Assembly (NCBI RefSeq): GCF_900177765.1
Contig: NZ_FXWI01000001.1
Span: forward strand, 990,314-1,054,313
Reading direction: 5' to 3'
Source of the DNA: Agreia sp. VKM Ac-1783
GTDB lineage: Bacteria > Actinomycetota > Actinomycetes > Actinomycetales > Microbacteriaceae
DNA: 64,000 nucleotides
Shown here: positions 1-9,078 of the stretch, piece by piece
Numbering within the stretch: the stretch's first letter is position 1
How the letters are laid out: each line of letters begins with the position of its first letter
The notes under the pieces: model-generated
What the model was told of the DNA's origin: nothing
What the model saw: only the letters and a program-made list of their open reading frames with translations
The model's database searches: none
Program-made: the position numbers and the translations under genes

Positions 1-2576
1 CGACGAGCGCCGAAGAGTACGACCCCCGCAACGACCCGGCCCTCCACTACGACTTCGCCGCCATCCAGAACAAATGGCTGCCTCGATGGGACGAGATGCA
101 GCCGTTCAAGACCGATCTCGAGGGCGACAAGCGTCCGCGCAAGTACGTTCTCGACATGTTCCCGTACCCGTCGGGAGACCTGCACATGGGCCACGCCGAG
201 GCCTATGCCCTGGGCGACGTGATCGCGCGCTACTGGCGTCAGCAGGGCTTCAACGTTCTGCACCCCATCGGCTGGGACTCCTTCGGACTGCCCGCCGAGA
301 ACGCCGCGATCAAGCGCGGCCTCGACCCGCGACAGTGGACCTACGACAACATCGAGCAGCAGAAGCGCAGCATGCGTCGCTACGCCGCGTCGTTCGACTG
401 GGACCGCGTGCTGCACACCAGCGATCCCGAGTACTACAAGTGGAACCAGTGGCTGTTCCTGCAGATGTACAAGAAGGGTCTCGCCTACCGCAAGGCCAGC
501 TGGGTCAACTGGGACCCGGTAGACCAGACCGTGCTCGCCAACGAGCAGGTTCTGCCCGACGGCACCTCCGAGCGCAGCGGCGCCGTGGTCGTGAAGAAGA
601 AGCTCACCCAGTGGTACTTCAAGATCACCGACTACGCCGACCGTCTGCTCGACGACCTGAACCAGCTCGAGGGCAGCTGGCCGTCGAAGGTGCTGAGCAT
701 GCAGCGCAACTGGATCGGACGCTCGATCGGCGCCGACGTCGACTTCGCCGTCGAGGGCCGTGACGAGCCGGTGACCGTCTTCACCACGCGCCCCGACACC
801 CTGTTCGGCGCGACGTTCATGGTCGTCGCTCCCGACTCCGACCTGGCGATCGAACTGGCGGCCGAGTCCACGCCCGAGGTGCAGGAGGCGTTCAAGTCCT
901 ACCTGACCGCCGTTCAGAAGAGCACCGAGACCGAGCGCCAGGCCACCGACCGGCCGAAGACCGGTGTGTTCCTCGAGCGCTACGCGATCAACCCCGTCAA
1001 CGGTGAGCGCATGCCCATCTGGGCGGCCGACTACGTGCTCGCCGACTACGGCACGGGTGCGGTCATGGCCGTTCCCGCCCACGACCAGCGCGACCTCGAC
1101 TTCGCCCGCGCCTTCGACCTGCCGATTCGGATGGTCGTCGACGTCACCGCCCCCGCGACCGGCGCCATCCCGATCATCACCGACGAGATGTTGGAAGACC
1201 CGAACTTCGGCAGCTACGACCCCGCGGTCACAGGAGAGGCGCTCGCCGGCGACGGACGCCTTATGAACTCCGGCCCGCTGAACGGGCTCTCGAAGGTCAA
1301 CGCCATCAAGAAGGCCATCGAGATCCTGCAGCAGCAGGGCGCCGGCCGTCCGGCCAAGAACTACCGGCTGCGCGACTGGCTGATCTCTCGTCAGCGCTAC
1401 TGGGGCACCCCGATTCCGATCATCCACGGCGAGAACGGCGAAGAGATTCCGGTTCCCGAAGACCAGCTGCCCGTGCTGCTGCCGCCGAGCGACGGTCTCG
1501 ACCTCAAGCCGCGCGGAAGCTCGCCGCTGGGCGCTGCCGAGGACTGGGTCAACGTGACCAACCCTGTCGATGGAACGCCGGCGCTCCGTGACGCCGACAC
1601 GATGGACACCTTCGTCGACAGCTCCTGGTACTTCCTGCGCTTCCTCAACCCGCATGACAGCGAGAAGGCCTTCGACCCGAAAGACGTCGACAAGTGGGCG
1701 CCCGTCGACCAGTACGTGGGCGGCGTCACGCACGCGATCCTGCACCTGCTCTATGCGCGCTTCATCACGAAGGTGCTGTTCGACCTGGGACTCGTCTCGT
1801 TCACCGAGCCGTTCAGCGCGCTGCTGAACCAGGGCATGGTGCTGATGGACGGCTCCGCCATGTCGAAGTCGAAGGGCAACATCGTTCAGCTGAGCGACCA
1901 GCTCGACGAGCACGGCGTCGACGCCGTGCGGCTCACGATGGCTTTCGCCGGCCCGCCCGAAGACGACATCGACTGGGCAGACGTGTCGCCCGCGGGGTCC
2001 TCCAAGTTCCTCGCCCGCGCGTGGAGACTGGCCGGAGACGTCACGAGCAAGCCCGAGGTCAACTGGCGTGACGGCGACATCGCCCTGCGCCGGGTCACCC
2101 ACCGCTTCCTGGCCGAGGCCCCCGGACTCATCGAGGCGTTCAAGTTCAACGTGGTCGTCGCCCGCATCATGGAGCTCGTCAACGTGACCCGCAAGGCCGT
2201 CGACAAGGGCCCCGGCGGCGGCGACCCCGCAGTGCGCGAGGCTGTCGAGACCATCGCGCTCGGCCTCAGCCTGTTTGCTCCGTACACGGCGGAAGACATG
2301 TGGGAGCGACTCGGTTACCCGGCGACGATCTCCGGCTACGGATGGCGCGGTGCCGACCCGGCGCTGCTCACCGAGGAGTCTGTCACCGCGGTCGTGCAGG
2401 TCGACGGCAAGGTGCGCGACCGGCTCGAGGTGCCGCCCACGATCGCCGGCAGCGACCTCGAGGCGATGGCCCGGTCATCCGCCGCCGTTCAGCGTGCGAT
2501 CGGCGATCGTGAGATCGTCAACGTCGTCGTGCGCGAGCCCCGCGTCGTGAGCATTGCGACGAAGCCGCTGGCGTAG
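1..2576 (+). CDS. leuS: Leucyl-tRNA synthetase, 5'-truncated by the window edge
   Basis: Class Ia aminoacyl-tRNA synthetase that charges tRNA-Leu in the cytoplasm. The frame is open from base 3 with no start, so the gene begins upstream; an internal ATG at 96 is not the true start, because the residues before it ([15 protein letters not shown]) are the conserved LeuRS N-terminus. The HIGH-type signature HMGH lies in [14 protein letters not shown] near 170-210. The editing (CP1) domain follows, with [12 protein letters not shown] and [15 protein letters not shown]. The KMSKS-type signature is MSKSKGN near 1860. The C-terminus carries an anticodon-binding domain and the small LeuRS tail ([14 protein letters not shown]). 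About 857 residues are visible, so only a little is missing. A weak hairpin follows the stop. Confidence 0.98.
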   Translation, partial: TSAEEYDPRNDPALHYDFAAIQNKWLPRWDEMQPFKTDLEGDKRPRKYVLDMFPYPSGDLHMGHAEAYALGDVIARYWRQQGFNVLHPIGWDSFGLPAENAAIKRGLDPRQWTYDNIEQQKRSMRRYAASFDWDRVLHTSDPEYYKWNQWLFLQMYKKGLAYRKASWVNWDPVDQTVLANEQVLPDGTSERSGAVVVKKKLTQWYFKITDYADRLLDDLNQLEGSWPSKVLSMQRNWIGRSIGADVDFAVEGRDEPVTVFTTRPDTLFGATFMVVAPDSDLAIELAAESTPEVQEAFKSYLTAVQKSTETERQATDRPKTGVFLERYAINPVNGERMPIWAADYVLADYGTGAVMAVPAHDQRDLDFARAFDLPIRMVVDVTAPATGAIPIITDEMLEDPNFGSYDPAVTGEALAGDGRLMNSGPLNGLSKVNAIKKAIEILQQQGAGRPAKNYRLRDWLISRQRYWGTPIPIIHGENGEEIPVPEDQLPVLLPPSDGLDLKPRGSSPLGAAEDWVNVTNPVDGTPALRDADTMDTFVDSSWYFLRFLNPHDSEKAFDPKDVDKWAPVDQYVGGVTHAILHLLYARFITKVLFDLGLVSFTEPFSALLNQGMVLMDGSAMSKSKGNIVQLSDQLDEHGVDAVRLTMAFAGPPEDDIDWADVSPAGSSKFLARAWRLAGDVTSKPEVNWRDGDIALRRVTHRFLAEAPGLIEAFKFNVVVARIMELVNVTRKAVDKGPGGGDPAVREAVETIALGLSLFAPYTAEDMWERLGYPATISGYGWRGADPALLTEESVTAVVQVDGKVRDRLEVPPTIAGSDLEAMARSSAAVQRAIGDREIVNVVVREPRVVSIATKPLA

Positions 2577-2598
2577 CGGAAGTACCTCTCCTCACCAG

Positions 2599-2641
2599 TC
2601 GCCCCGGCGCTCGTGCTGTTCACAGCGCGGCACCGGGGCGA
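2599..2641 (+). terminator. Possible hairpin terminator after leuS
   Basis: Outer arms TCGCCCCGG (2599-2607) and CCGGGGCGA (2633-2641) are perfect complements; an imperfect inner stem (GTGCTG with CAGCGC) sits between them. There is no clear T-tract, so termination is uncertain. It lies in the 99-bp gap before comEA. Confidence 0.45.
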
Positions 2642-2663
2642 TCGTCGTCATGCGTCGCGCGCC

Positions 2664-2669
2664 TACCGT
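2664..2669 (+). promoter_or_regulatory. Leaderless-type -10 hexamer of comEA
   Basis: TACCGT ends 6 nt before the ATG at 2676. It fits TANNNT at the spacing repeated before at least 14 other genes here. Confidence 0.5.
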
Positions 2670-2675
2670 GGTGCC

Positions 2676-3332
2676 ATGGATGCCGGACCGCAGCCGCCGG
2701 CGCGGGCTCGGCTCAGCATCGGGGTCGGCGCGGGCATCGTCATCGTGCTCGCCGTGCTGGTGGTCGCGGTACTCGTCTCGGCTCTGGCGCCGCGGGGCAG
2801 CAGCGAGGTTCTCGTGACGAATCCGGATGCCGCCCAGAGCGACTCTCCGCTCGACGAGGCGGGCGCGACCGCAGGCGACGGAGACGCGCGCGATGCGCCG
2901 GTGATCTACGTGCACGTGCTCGGGTCGGTTGCGCGACCGGGGCTGTACCAACTGCGAGAGGGGGCTCGCATCGTCGATGCCATCGCCGCAGCGGGCGGAT
3001 ACACCGACGTGGCCGACACGGCGCAGCTCAACCTTGCGCGCGTCGTGACCGATGGAGAGCAGCTGTACGCGCCCGCGGTCGGCGAGGCTCCGCCGCTGCC
3101 GGCAACCGGCGGTGCGGCGATGCCGGGCGACCCGGCATCCACGACGGTCAACCTGAACACCGCGGATTCCGCCGCGCTCGAGACGTTGCCGCGCATCGGC
3201 CCGGAGACGGCGAAGAAGATCATCGACTACAGAGACGAACACGGCCCGTTCACGTCGATCGACCAGCTGCTCGAGGTTCCCGGCATCGGGCAGAAGACGC
3301 TCGACGGACTCCGCGATGCGGCCGTCGTGTGA
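2676..3332 (+). CDS. comEA: ComEA-type helix-hairpin-helix DNA-binding protein
   Basis: Membrane-anchored DNA-binding protein of the competence-type uptake machinery; it would hold double-stranded DNA outside the membrane for ComEC. The protein has 218 residues. A single hydrophobic anchor (about 13-35, GAGIVIVLAVLVVAVLV) is followed by a linker, an SLBB-like domain (about 75-128, VYVHVLGSVARPGLYQL) and a C-terminal helix-hairpin-helix pair (LETLPRIGPETAKKIIDYR and VPGIGQKTLDGLRD). The ATG at 2676 was chosen because the TACCGT hexamer sits 6 nt upstream; a longer frame from 2613 would put promoter sequence inside the gene. The stop overlaps the GTG of comEC. Whether this organism is naturally competent cannot be told from sequence. 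Confidence 0.93.
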   Translation: MDAGPQPPARARLSIGVGAGIVIVLAVLVVAVLVSALAPRGSSEVLVTNPDAAQSDSPLDEAGATAGDGDARDAPVIYVHVLGSVARPGLYQLREGARIVDAIAAAGGYTDVADTAQLNLARVVTDGEQLYAPAVGEAPPLPATGGAAMPGDPASTTVNLNTADSAALETLPRIGPETAKKIIDYRDEHGPFTSIDQLLEVPGIGQKTLDGLRDAAVV

Positions 3333-5938
3333 GCGCGCCGCGACGCGAGGCACGGAATCCGGAGTCGACTCGGTGGGCCGATCATCGCCTGACCGTGCCC
3401 GCGGTTTTCGCGTGGGGCGCGGCGTTCGTGCTGGCCGGATTGCCCGACGCTGCGGCATCCGTTCTGATCGGGGCGGTGGCCTGCCTCGCGGTCTCGCTCG
3501 CTCTGTGGCGGCTGCCTGCTTCGAGTGTGCGCGCATCTGCGTGGGGACGGCTTGTCCGACGAGCGCGCAGCGCGCTTCCGACGGTCGCCGTGTGTGCGGG
3601 CATCGGCGCGTGCATCGCCGCAGCCGTGCTCGTGCTCCAGCCCCTGCGAGAGCCGCCGCTTCTGCTCGACGAGACGCAGGGGGCTCTGTCGGCCGAGCTC
3701 GAGGTTGCGGGAACGCCCGCGGAGACCGCTCACTCCGGCTTCGGTGGCGAGTCGGTGACAGGTGTGCGATTCGAGGCCACCCTGCATCGCCTCGAGAACA
3801 CCGACGGTCGCAGCGACCGCACCTCGACACGAGTGCTGGTCTTCGTCGACGACCTTGCCACTGCAGACGCCCCCGCCATCGGATCGACCATCCGAGTCGA
3901 CGCGCGTTTCCGCCCGACCGACGACGGGTCGCAGACGGCATGGCTCGCGTTCGCGGAGGGGCATCCCGAGACGATCCGGCCTCCCGGCTGGCAGCTCGCC
4001 TGGGCGGCGGAACTGCGTACCCGGTTCGCCGAAGCAGCCCGCGGCCTCCCTGGCGATGGAGCAGAGCTCGTGCCCGGTCTCGCCCTCGGTGACGACTCCC
4101 TCGTCGACGCATCGCTCGACGAGGCGATGAAAGTCAGCGGGCTGAGCCATCTCACCGCCGTCTCGGGCGCCAATTGCGCCATCGTCATCGCCGGTGCATT
4201 CCTGATCGCCGGCTTCGCCGGTCTTCGTCGGGGCGCTCGACTCGGTGCGGCCAGCGCAGTGCTGCTGCTTTTCGTCATCCTGGTGACGCCGCAGCCGAGC
4301 GTCATCCGGGCGGCGGCCATGGCGGCGATCGTTCTGGTCTCGATCGGGGCGTCCCGCTCGGCTCGAGGCATGCCCGTGCTCTGCCTGGCCGTCGTCAGTC
4401 TCATCGTCACCGACCCATGGCTCTCCCACAGCTTCGGCTTCGCGCTGTCGTCCCTCGCAACGGCCGGACTCCTGCTGTTCACCCGGCCCCTCGCATCCGC
4501 TCTGTCGCATTGGATACCGACATGGCTTGCAGCCGTCATCGCTGTGCCGCTTGCCGCCCAACTCGCCTGCCAGCCCGTGCTCGCCCTCCTCACGCCCACG
4601 ATCGCCCCGTACAGCATCCCGGCGAATCTGCTCGCGGCCCCGGCCGCTCCCGTCGCCACCGTCGCGGGACTGCTGGGCTGTCTGGTGGGCGCACTCGTGC
4701 CGCCCCTCGCCGTGCCAGCTGCGTGGCTGTGCTGGCTGCCGGCCGCCTGGATCGGTGCTGTCGCGCGCTTCTTCGCCGGCGCACCCGGAGCGCGGCTCCC
4801 GTGGGTGCCGGGCCTTGCCGGCGCTCTGCTCGTACTCGCATTGACCGCACTGGCACTCTGGGTCGTCCTGGCCTCCCGCGCTCCTCGCATCCGGCGCGCT
4901 GCAGCAGTGCTCCTGGTTGCCGTAGTCGTCGGTGTCTACGGCGGGGTGCTGGTCGGCGGCACCATCGCGCTTCGTCTGTCGGTGCCGCAGAACTGGCGCA
5001 TCGCGGCGTGTGACATCGGGCAGGGCGACGCGGTGCTCGTGAGAAGTGGTGACGTCACAGCCCTCATAGACACCGGGCCAGACCCGGATGCGCTCCGCGC
5101 CTGTCTCGAGCGGATGCAGGTCGCTCACATCGATCTTCTCGTGCTCACACACTTCGACCTCGATCACATCGGTGGTCTCGACGCCGTCGTGGGCCGAGCA
5201 CACGCCGTGCTTCTCGGACCGACCGACAGCCGGTCCGACGAGGCTGTCGTGCGTCGCCTCGTCGAATCCGGAGCGACCGTGCAGCAGGCGGCGCGAGGAG
5301 ACAGGGGAGAGCTCGGAGCGCTGCGCTGGGACGTGCTCTGGCCCACGGCCGACACGACGCTGCGGGGCAACGGCGCGAGCGTCACCATGGCGTTCTCCGG
5401 CGACATCGACGCGCTGTTCCTGGGAGATCTCGGCGAGAGCGACCAGGCTCAGGTGATGGCCGACAACAGGCTGCGCCCCGTCGATGTGGTGAAGGTGGCC
5501 CATCACGGATCCGGCGACCAGAGCGCCGAACTGTACAACCGCATCCATGCTCGGGCAGGCCTCATTTCGGTGGGTGCCGACAACGACTACGGGCACCCGA
5601 ACGCTCGCATCCTCGAGATCCTCGCGGGCGCCGGCACTCGAGTCTTCCGCACCGACCAGCTCGGCCTCGTCGTGGTGTCGATCGAGCATGGCGACACGGT
5701 CGTCTGGAGTGAGAAGACGGCGGGGGCCGGTGCCGAGTCACTCGTGTCTGTGCCGCCGAGTAGGCTCGATACGAGAACCGACAGAGTGAGGACACGTGGC
5801 TACTGCACGCGGCGCAAAACAAACGGCGAAGGCCTCGATCCCGCAGCTCTCCTGGGAGCAGGTGCGCCCCGCGCCCGTCGTCCTCGTGTCTGGCACAGAG
5901 TCGTTTCTCGCCGAACGCAGCATTCGGCAGCTCCGTGA
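3329..5938 (+). CDS. comEC: ComEC/Rec2-type DNA translocation channel with metallo-beta-lactamase-like domain
   Basis: Polytopic inner-membrane protein thought to carry single-stranded DNA into the cytoplasm. The GTG start overlaps the comEA stop (GTGA). The 869-residue frame holds N-terminal membrane helices, a competence domain with the family motif LTAVSGANCAIVIAG (about 274-288), further helices, and a C-terminal metallo-beta-lactamase-like domain (about 540-795) with ALIDTGPDPDAL, THFDLDHIGG (about residue 606) and VAHHGSGDQ (about 722). Recognisable sequence ends near VVWSEK (about 795). The last roughly 47 codons overlap holA in another frame and look like read-through of that gene's start, so the real C-terminus may be longer than the family norm. 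Confidence 0.95.
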   Translation: MSAPRREARNPESTRWADHRLTVPAVFAWGAAFVLAGLPDAAASVLIGAVACLAVSLALWRLPASSVRASAWGRLVRRARSALPTVAVCAGIGACIAAAVLVLQPLREPPLLLDETQGALSAELEVAGTPAETAHSGFGGESVTGVRFEATLHRLENTDGRSDRTSTRVLVFVDDLATADAPAIGSTIRVDARFRPTDDGSQTAWLAFAEGHPETIRPPGWQLAWAAELRTRFAEAARGLPGDGAELVPGLALGDDSLVDASLDEAMKVSGLSHLTAVSGANCAIVIAGAFLIAGFAGLRRGARLGAASAVLLLFVILVTPQPSVIRAAAMAAIVLVSIGASRSARGMPVLCLAVVSLIVTDPWLSHSFGFALSSLATAGLLLFTRPLASALSHWIPTWLAAVIAVPLAAQLACQPVLALLTPTIAPYSIPANLLAAPAAPVATVAGLLGCLVGALVPPLAVPAAWLCWLPAAWIGAVARFFAGAPGARLPWVPGLAGALLVLALTALALWVVLASRAPRIRRAAAVLLVAVVVGVYGGVLVGGTIALRLSVPQNWRIAACDIGQGDAVLVRSGDVTALIDTGPDPDALRACLERMQVAHIDLLVLTHFDLDHIGGLDAVVGRAHAVLLGPTDSRSDEAVVRRLVESGATVQQAARGDRGELGALRWDVLWPTADTTLRGNGASVTMAFSGDIDALFLGDLGESDQAQVMADNRLRPVDVVKVAHHGSGDQSAELYNRIHARAGLISVGADNDYGHPNARILEILAGAGTRVFRTDQLGLVVVSIEHGDTVVWSEKTAGAGAESLVSVPPSRLDTRTDRVRTRGYCTRRKTNGEGLDPAALLGAGAPRARRPRVWHRVVSRRTQHSAAP

Positions 5939-6824
5939 CCTGCTGAAGCTCGAAGATCCGAGTCTCGAGGTCTCCGACATCGACGCGTCCTCCTACGCGC
6001 CGGGCGAACTGCTCACCGTCGCGAGTCCGTCGCTTTTCGCAGAGCCGCGCATGATCCGTGTCTCCTCGGTCGAGAAGTGCACCGACGACTTCCTCAGTGA
6101 GACGCTCTCCTACCTCGAGAACCCGGCAGACGACACCTACCTGGTGCTGCGGCACGGTGGCGGAGTCCGCGGCAAGAAGCTGCTCGAGGCCATCCGCTCG
6201 GGCTCGGGCGGGGGCATCGAGATCGTCTGCGCCGAGCTCAAGAAAGACTCCGAACGCTACGAGTTCGCCGCCTCCGAGTTCCGCGCCGCCGGCCGTCGTG
6301 TGTCGGCCGGCGCCCTCAGAGCCCTGGTCGCCGCGTTCTCCGACGATCTCGCCGAACTCTCCAGCGCCTGCCAACAACTCGTCGCCGACGCGTCGGCCGA
6401 AATCACCGAGGCCACGGTCGACCGTTACTACGGCGGCAGGGTCGAGGCCAGCGCCTTCGCCGTGGCCGATATGGCGATCGCCGGTCGACACGGCGAGGCG
6501 CTCGCGCTCGCTCGGCACGCGCTCGCGTCGGGCGCCGACCCCGTGCCCATGGTCGCCGCGTTCGCGATGAAGCTCCGCACGATGGCCAAGGTGCTCGGCA
6601 CCCGCGGTGGATCAGGCCAGCTCGCCGGCCAACTGGGCCTGGCGCCGTGGCAGATCGATCGTGCTCGCCGCGACCTGGCCGGCTGGTCGGGCGCGGGGCT
6701 CGGACGCAGCATCCAGATGCTCGCCGAGACCGACGAGAACATCAAGGGCGGCAGCCGCGATGCCGTCTACTCGCTCGAGCGCATGATCGGCGTCATCGCC
6801 GAACGGGGCGAGCTACCCCGCTGA
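5796..6824 (+). CDS. holA: DNA polymerase III subunit delta
   Basis: Delta subunit of the clamp loader, which opens the beta clamp during replication. The protein has 342 residues. The N-terminal AAA+-like region begins VRPAPVVLVSGTESFLAER, the usual HolA opening. The C-terminal part (ERMIGVIAERGELPR preceded by LAETDENIKGG) matches the clamp-loader collar domain. The GTG at 5796 is preceded by GAGGA (start in the stretch gtgaggacac), and a TAGGCT hexamer at 5760-5765 could serve as -10 inside the comEC coding region. The first 143 nt overlap the comEC frame. comEC-holA-rpsT is a common order in bacteria; here rpsT is inverted beyond the terminator. Confidence 0.95.
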   Translation: MATARGAKQTAKASIPQLSWEQVRPAPVVLVSGTESFLAERSIRQLRDLLKLEDPSLEVSDIDASSYAPGELLTVASPSLFAEPRMIRVSSVEKCTDDFLSETLSYLENPADDTYLVLRHGGGVRGKKLLEAIRSGSGGGIEIVCAELKKDSERYEFAASEFRAAGRRVSAGALRALVAAFSDDLAELSSACQQLVADASAEITEATVDRYYGGRVEASAFAVADMAIAGRHGEALALARHALASGADPVPMVAAFAMKLRTMAKVLGTRGGSGQLAGQLGLAPWQIDRARRDLAGWSGAGLGRSIQMLAETDENIKGGSRDAVYSLERMIGVIAERGELPR

Positions 6825-6869
6825 ACCCAGGCACGAATGAACCCGGGCACGAATGAACCCGGGCACGAA
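6822..6869. repeat. Three tandem 16-bp repeats at the holA stop
   Basis: The unit TGAACCCGGGCACGAA occurs at 6822-6837 (one mismatch, CCAGG), 6838-6853 and 6854-6869. The first TGA is the holA stop. Because 16 is not a multiple of 3, the three TGAs fall in all three frames. The final GCACGAA is also the start of the adjoining terminator arm. Confidence 0.9.
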
Positions 6870-6901
6870 AAAAGCCCCGCAGTGCGGGGCTTTTTTCGTG
6901 C
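6863..6901. terminator. Strong bidirectional terminator between holA and rpsT
   Basis: Perfect 19-bp arms at 6863-6881 and 6883-6901 with a GC-rich core (GCCCCGC/GCGGGGC) flanked by A6 and T6. It would act as an intrinsic terminator in both directions, serving the convergent holA and rpsT genes. Confidence 0.93.
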
Positions 6902-6928
6902 GTGCGTCTCTCGAGAGAGCGGCTCTCT

Positions 6929-7189
6929 TTAGAGAGAGGCGACGGTCTTCGCGAGGGCCGACTTGCGGTTCGCGGCCTGGTTCTTGTGGATGACGCCCTT
7001 CGAGGCGGCCTTGTCGAGCTTCTTGCCCGCTGCGATCAGTGCGGCGAGGGCCTTGTCTTTATCGCCCGTGGCGACAGCGGTCTTGGTGGCGCGGATAGCG
7101 GTCTTCAGGCCACTCTTGACGGCCTTGTTGCGCTCCTGGGCCTTCTTGTTGGTGCCGATGCGCTTGATCTGCGACTTGATGTTTGCCAC
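6929..7189 (-). CDS. rpsT: 30S ribosomal protein S20
   Basis: Small-subunit protein that binds 16S rRNA. The protein has 86 residues, the usual S20 size, and begins (M)[25 protein letters not shown]. The start is the GTG at 7189-7187, preceded on the minus strand by GAGGT about 6 nt upstream. A longer frame to 7282 is open, but its extra residues are unlike S20. It is rich in Lys and Ala as expected and converges on holA at the shared terminator. Confidence 0.97.
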   Translation of the reverse strand: MANIKSQIKRIGTNKKAQERNKAVKSGLKTAIRATKTAVATGDKDKALAALIAAGKKLDKAASKGVIHKNQAANRKSALAKTVASL

Positions 7190-7385
7190 GAAATTACCTC
7201 TTGTATGTGTTCGGATGAATGCAATGCGATCGACCGGCGACCGCGAGTTCGCTCCGCATAGTAAGACGGAAGCGTAAGCCAACAGGCAACGTTACCAGAC
7301 AGGCGCCTTCTCGACAATATCGAGGCGGCCCACGTGTTCGCTGCCTGTGCGGACTGCGGCGTTTCACCGTACCCCGACCGAGGCG

Positions 7386-7391
7386 TAGCCT
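7386..7391 (+). promoter_or_regulatory. Candidate -10 hexamer of the aminotransferase-GNAT gene
   Basis: TAGCCT lies 10 nt before the ATG at 7402, with no Shine-Dalgarno between. The spacing is looser than the 6-8 nt of other leaderless genes here. Confidence 0.35.
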
Positions 7392-7401
7392 TAATGCTCT
7401 C

Positions 7402-9060
7402 ATGCCGCAGCTCTCATCCCACATCGATTCCGTCCCTCCGTCGGGAATCCGGCGCATCTTCGAGATGGCGCTGGCGCTCGACGACGTGCTGATGCTCGCG
7501 GTGGGGGAGCCCGACGTCGATGTCGCCCCCGAGATCCTCAGAGCGGGCTCGGATGCCTGGCTCGCCGACGAGACCGATTATGGGCCGAACGGTGGCCTTC
7601 TCGTGCTCCGCGAGGCCCTGGTTCGCAAGCTTGCGCGCGAGAACGGCGTCGTCGTCGACACGGAGCAGGTCTGGGTGACCTGCGGTGGCATGCAGGCGCT
7701 GTACCTCGCGATGAGTCTCGCTCTCGGGCCGGGAGACGAGGTCCTCATCCCCGACCCGGGCTACTCGACCTTCGCGATGAACGCGGCCATGATCTCCGCG
7801 GTCTCGGTGCCGTATCCGCTGCGCCGCGACAACGCTTTTCTGCCGGACTTCGATGAGTTGACGAGACTCGTCACGCCGCGCACCCGCATGATCATCATCA
7901 ATTCGCCGTCGAATCCGCTCGGAGCGATCTTTCCCGAGGAGACTCTGCGGGCGCTCGTCGAATTCGCGAGGCAGCACGACCTGTGGATCCTGAGCGACGA
8001 GGTCTACGAGGCCTTCAGCTACGAGTCCCCGCACGTGTCGGTGGCGGGTCTCGACGCCGACGACCGGGTCTTCTCCGTGTTCTCGCTCTCGAAGACCTAC
8101 GCGCTCACGGGCGCGCGAGTCGGATACCTCGTCACACCTCCGGGGCTGTCGACGATCATGCGCACGGCGCAGGAGGCGATGATCAGCTGTGTCAACACGC
8201 CCGCACAGCTGGCCGCCCTCGTGGCCGTCGAGGGTGATCAGCAGCATGTCAAAACCGCTGCTCTGCATTACCGGCAGAACCTCGACGCCGCCACCGCGCT
8301 TCTGCGCGAGCGCGGAATCGAATACCTCCAGCCGTCGGGCGCCTTCTACCTGTGGGTGAATGTCGGATACGCGACGGACGGCGACGTGGCGGGGTGGGCA
8401 GAGCGATTCCTGCTCGAGAAACGGGTCGCCGTGGCACCGGGCAGTGCGTTCGGTCGTGGGGGAGAGGGATGGATCCGCATCTGTGTCGCGGCCGGCCTCG
8501 ACGATCTGCTCGAGGGCATCCGTCGTCTGCCCGAACCCGAGCGACACGAGACGGATGCGCAGGCGATCGCGCGTGGCGGCATCTCCGTGCGCCTCGCCCG
8601 AGCAGACGAGCACGATGAGATCGCCCGTCAGCGTCTCGAGGCGTATCGACTCGACTTCACCATCGGCGACGACTACGCGGTGCAGATCCTCGATGTGCCG
8701 CATCACGCGGCCATCGGCGAGGTGTGGGTCGCCGTCGACGACGCGACAGGCCGCATCCTGGGTTCGGTCACGACGCCTCGACCGGGCGAGCTGCTGACGC
8801 CGCTGGGACGGCCGGGCGAGTTCGACTTCCGTCTCCTCGCAGTCGACCCGGCGTCGCGCGGTCGTCGCGTCGGCAGCATCCTCACCGACTTCGTCATCGA
8901 CCTCGCTCGCGAGCGAGGAGCCGAGCGCGTGGTCATGAACAGCGGAACCGAGATGACGACCGCGCATGGACTCTACGAGCGGCGCGGGTTCTCGCGCATG
9001 CCCGATCGCGAGAACCCTCCCGGCATCGAGCCGTCGCGCGCCTACGGCCTGGAGCTGTAA
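7402..9060 (+). CDS. Class I/II aminotransferase fused to a GNAT acetyltransferase
   Basis: Bifunctional 552-residue protein. Residues 1 to about 385 are a fold-type I PLP aminotransferase: the N-terminal VGEPDVD motif, NSPSNPLGAIF, SDEVYEAF, and the PLP-binding lysine K231 in SLSKTYALTGARVGYL. Residues about 393-552 form a GNAT domain (ISVRLARADEHDEI near its start) with LLAVDPASRGRRVGSILTDFVIDLA as the acetyl-CoA loop and ALYERRGF-like HGLYERRGFSRM near the end. The substrate is unknown; the aminotransferase half resembles aspartate or aromatic-type enzymes. The fusion suggests that one compound is transaminated and N-acetylated in turn, but this is inference. The ATG at 7402 was chosen because upstream codons are not family-like; no clear ribosome-binding site precedes it. 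The gene stands alone between rpsT and a convergent epimerase-like gene. Confidence 0.88.
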   Translation: MPQLSSHIDSVPPSGIRRIFEMALALDDVLMLAVGEPDVDVAPEILRAGSDAWLADETDYGPNGGLLVLREALVRKLARENGVVVDTEQVWVTCGGMQALYLAMSLALGPGDEVLIPDPGYSTFAMNAAMISAVSVPYPLRRDNAFLPDFDELTRLVTPRTRMIIINSPSNPLGAIFPEETLRALVEFARQHDLWILSDEVYEAFSYESPHVSVAGLDADDRVFSVFSLSKTYALTGARVGYLVTPPGLSTIMRTAQEAMISCVNTPAQLAALVAVEGDQQHVKTAALHYRQNLDAATALLRERGIEYLQPSGAFYLWVNVGYATDGDVAGWAERFLLEKRVAVAPGSAFGRGGEGWIRICVAAGLDDLLEGIRRLPEPERHETDAQAIARGGISVRLARADEHDEIARQRLEAYRLDFTIGDDYAVQILDVPHHAAIGEVWVAVDDATGRILGSVTTPRPGELLTPLGRPGEFDFRLLAVDPASRGRRVGSILTDFVIDLARERGAERVVMNSGTEMTTAHGLYERRGFSRMPDRENPPGIEPSRAYGLEL

Positions 9061-9078
9061 CAGGCGCGCGACGACCGA

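Noticed and set aside
3227..5689. 820-codon open frame on the minus strand across comEC
   Set aside because: It is antisense to a clear ComEC; its product is Arg/Gly/Asp-rich with no domain, as expected from GC-rich codon shadows.
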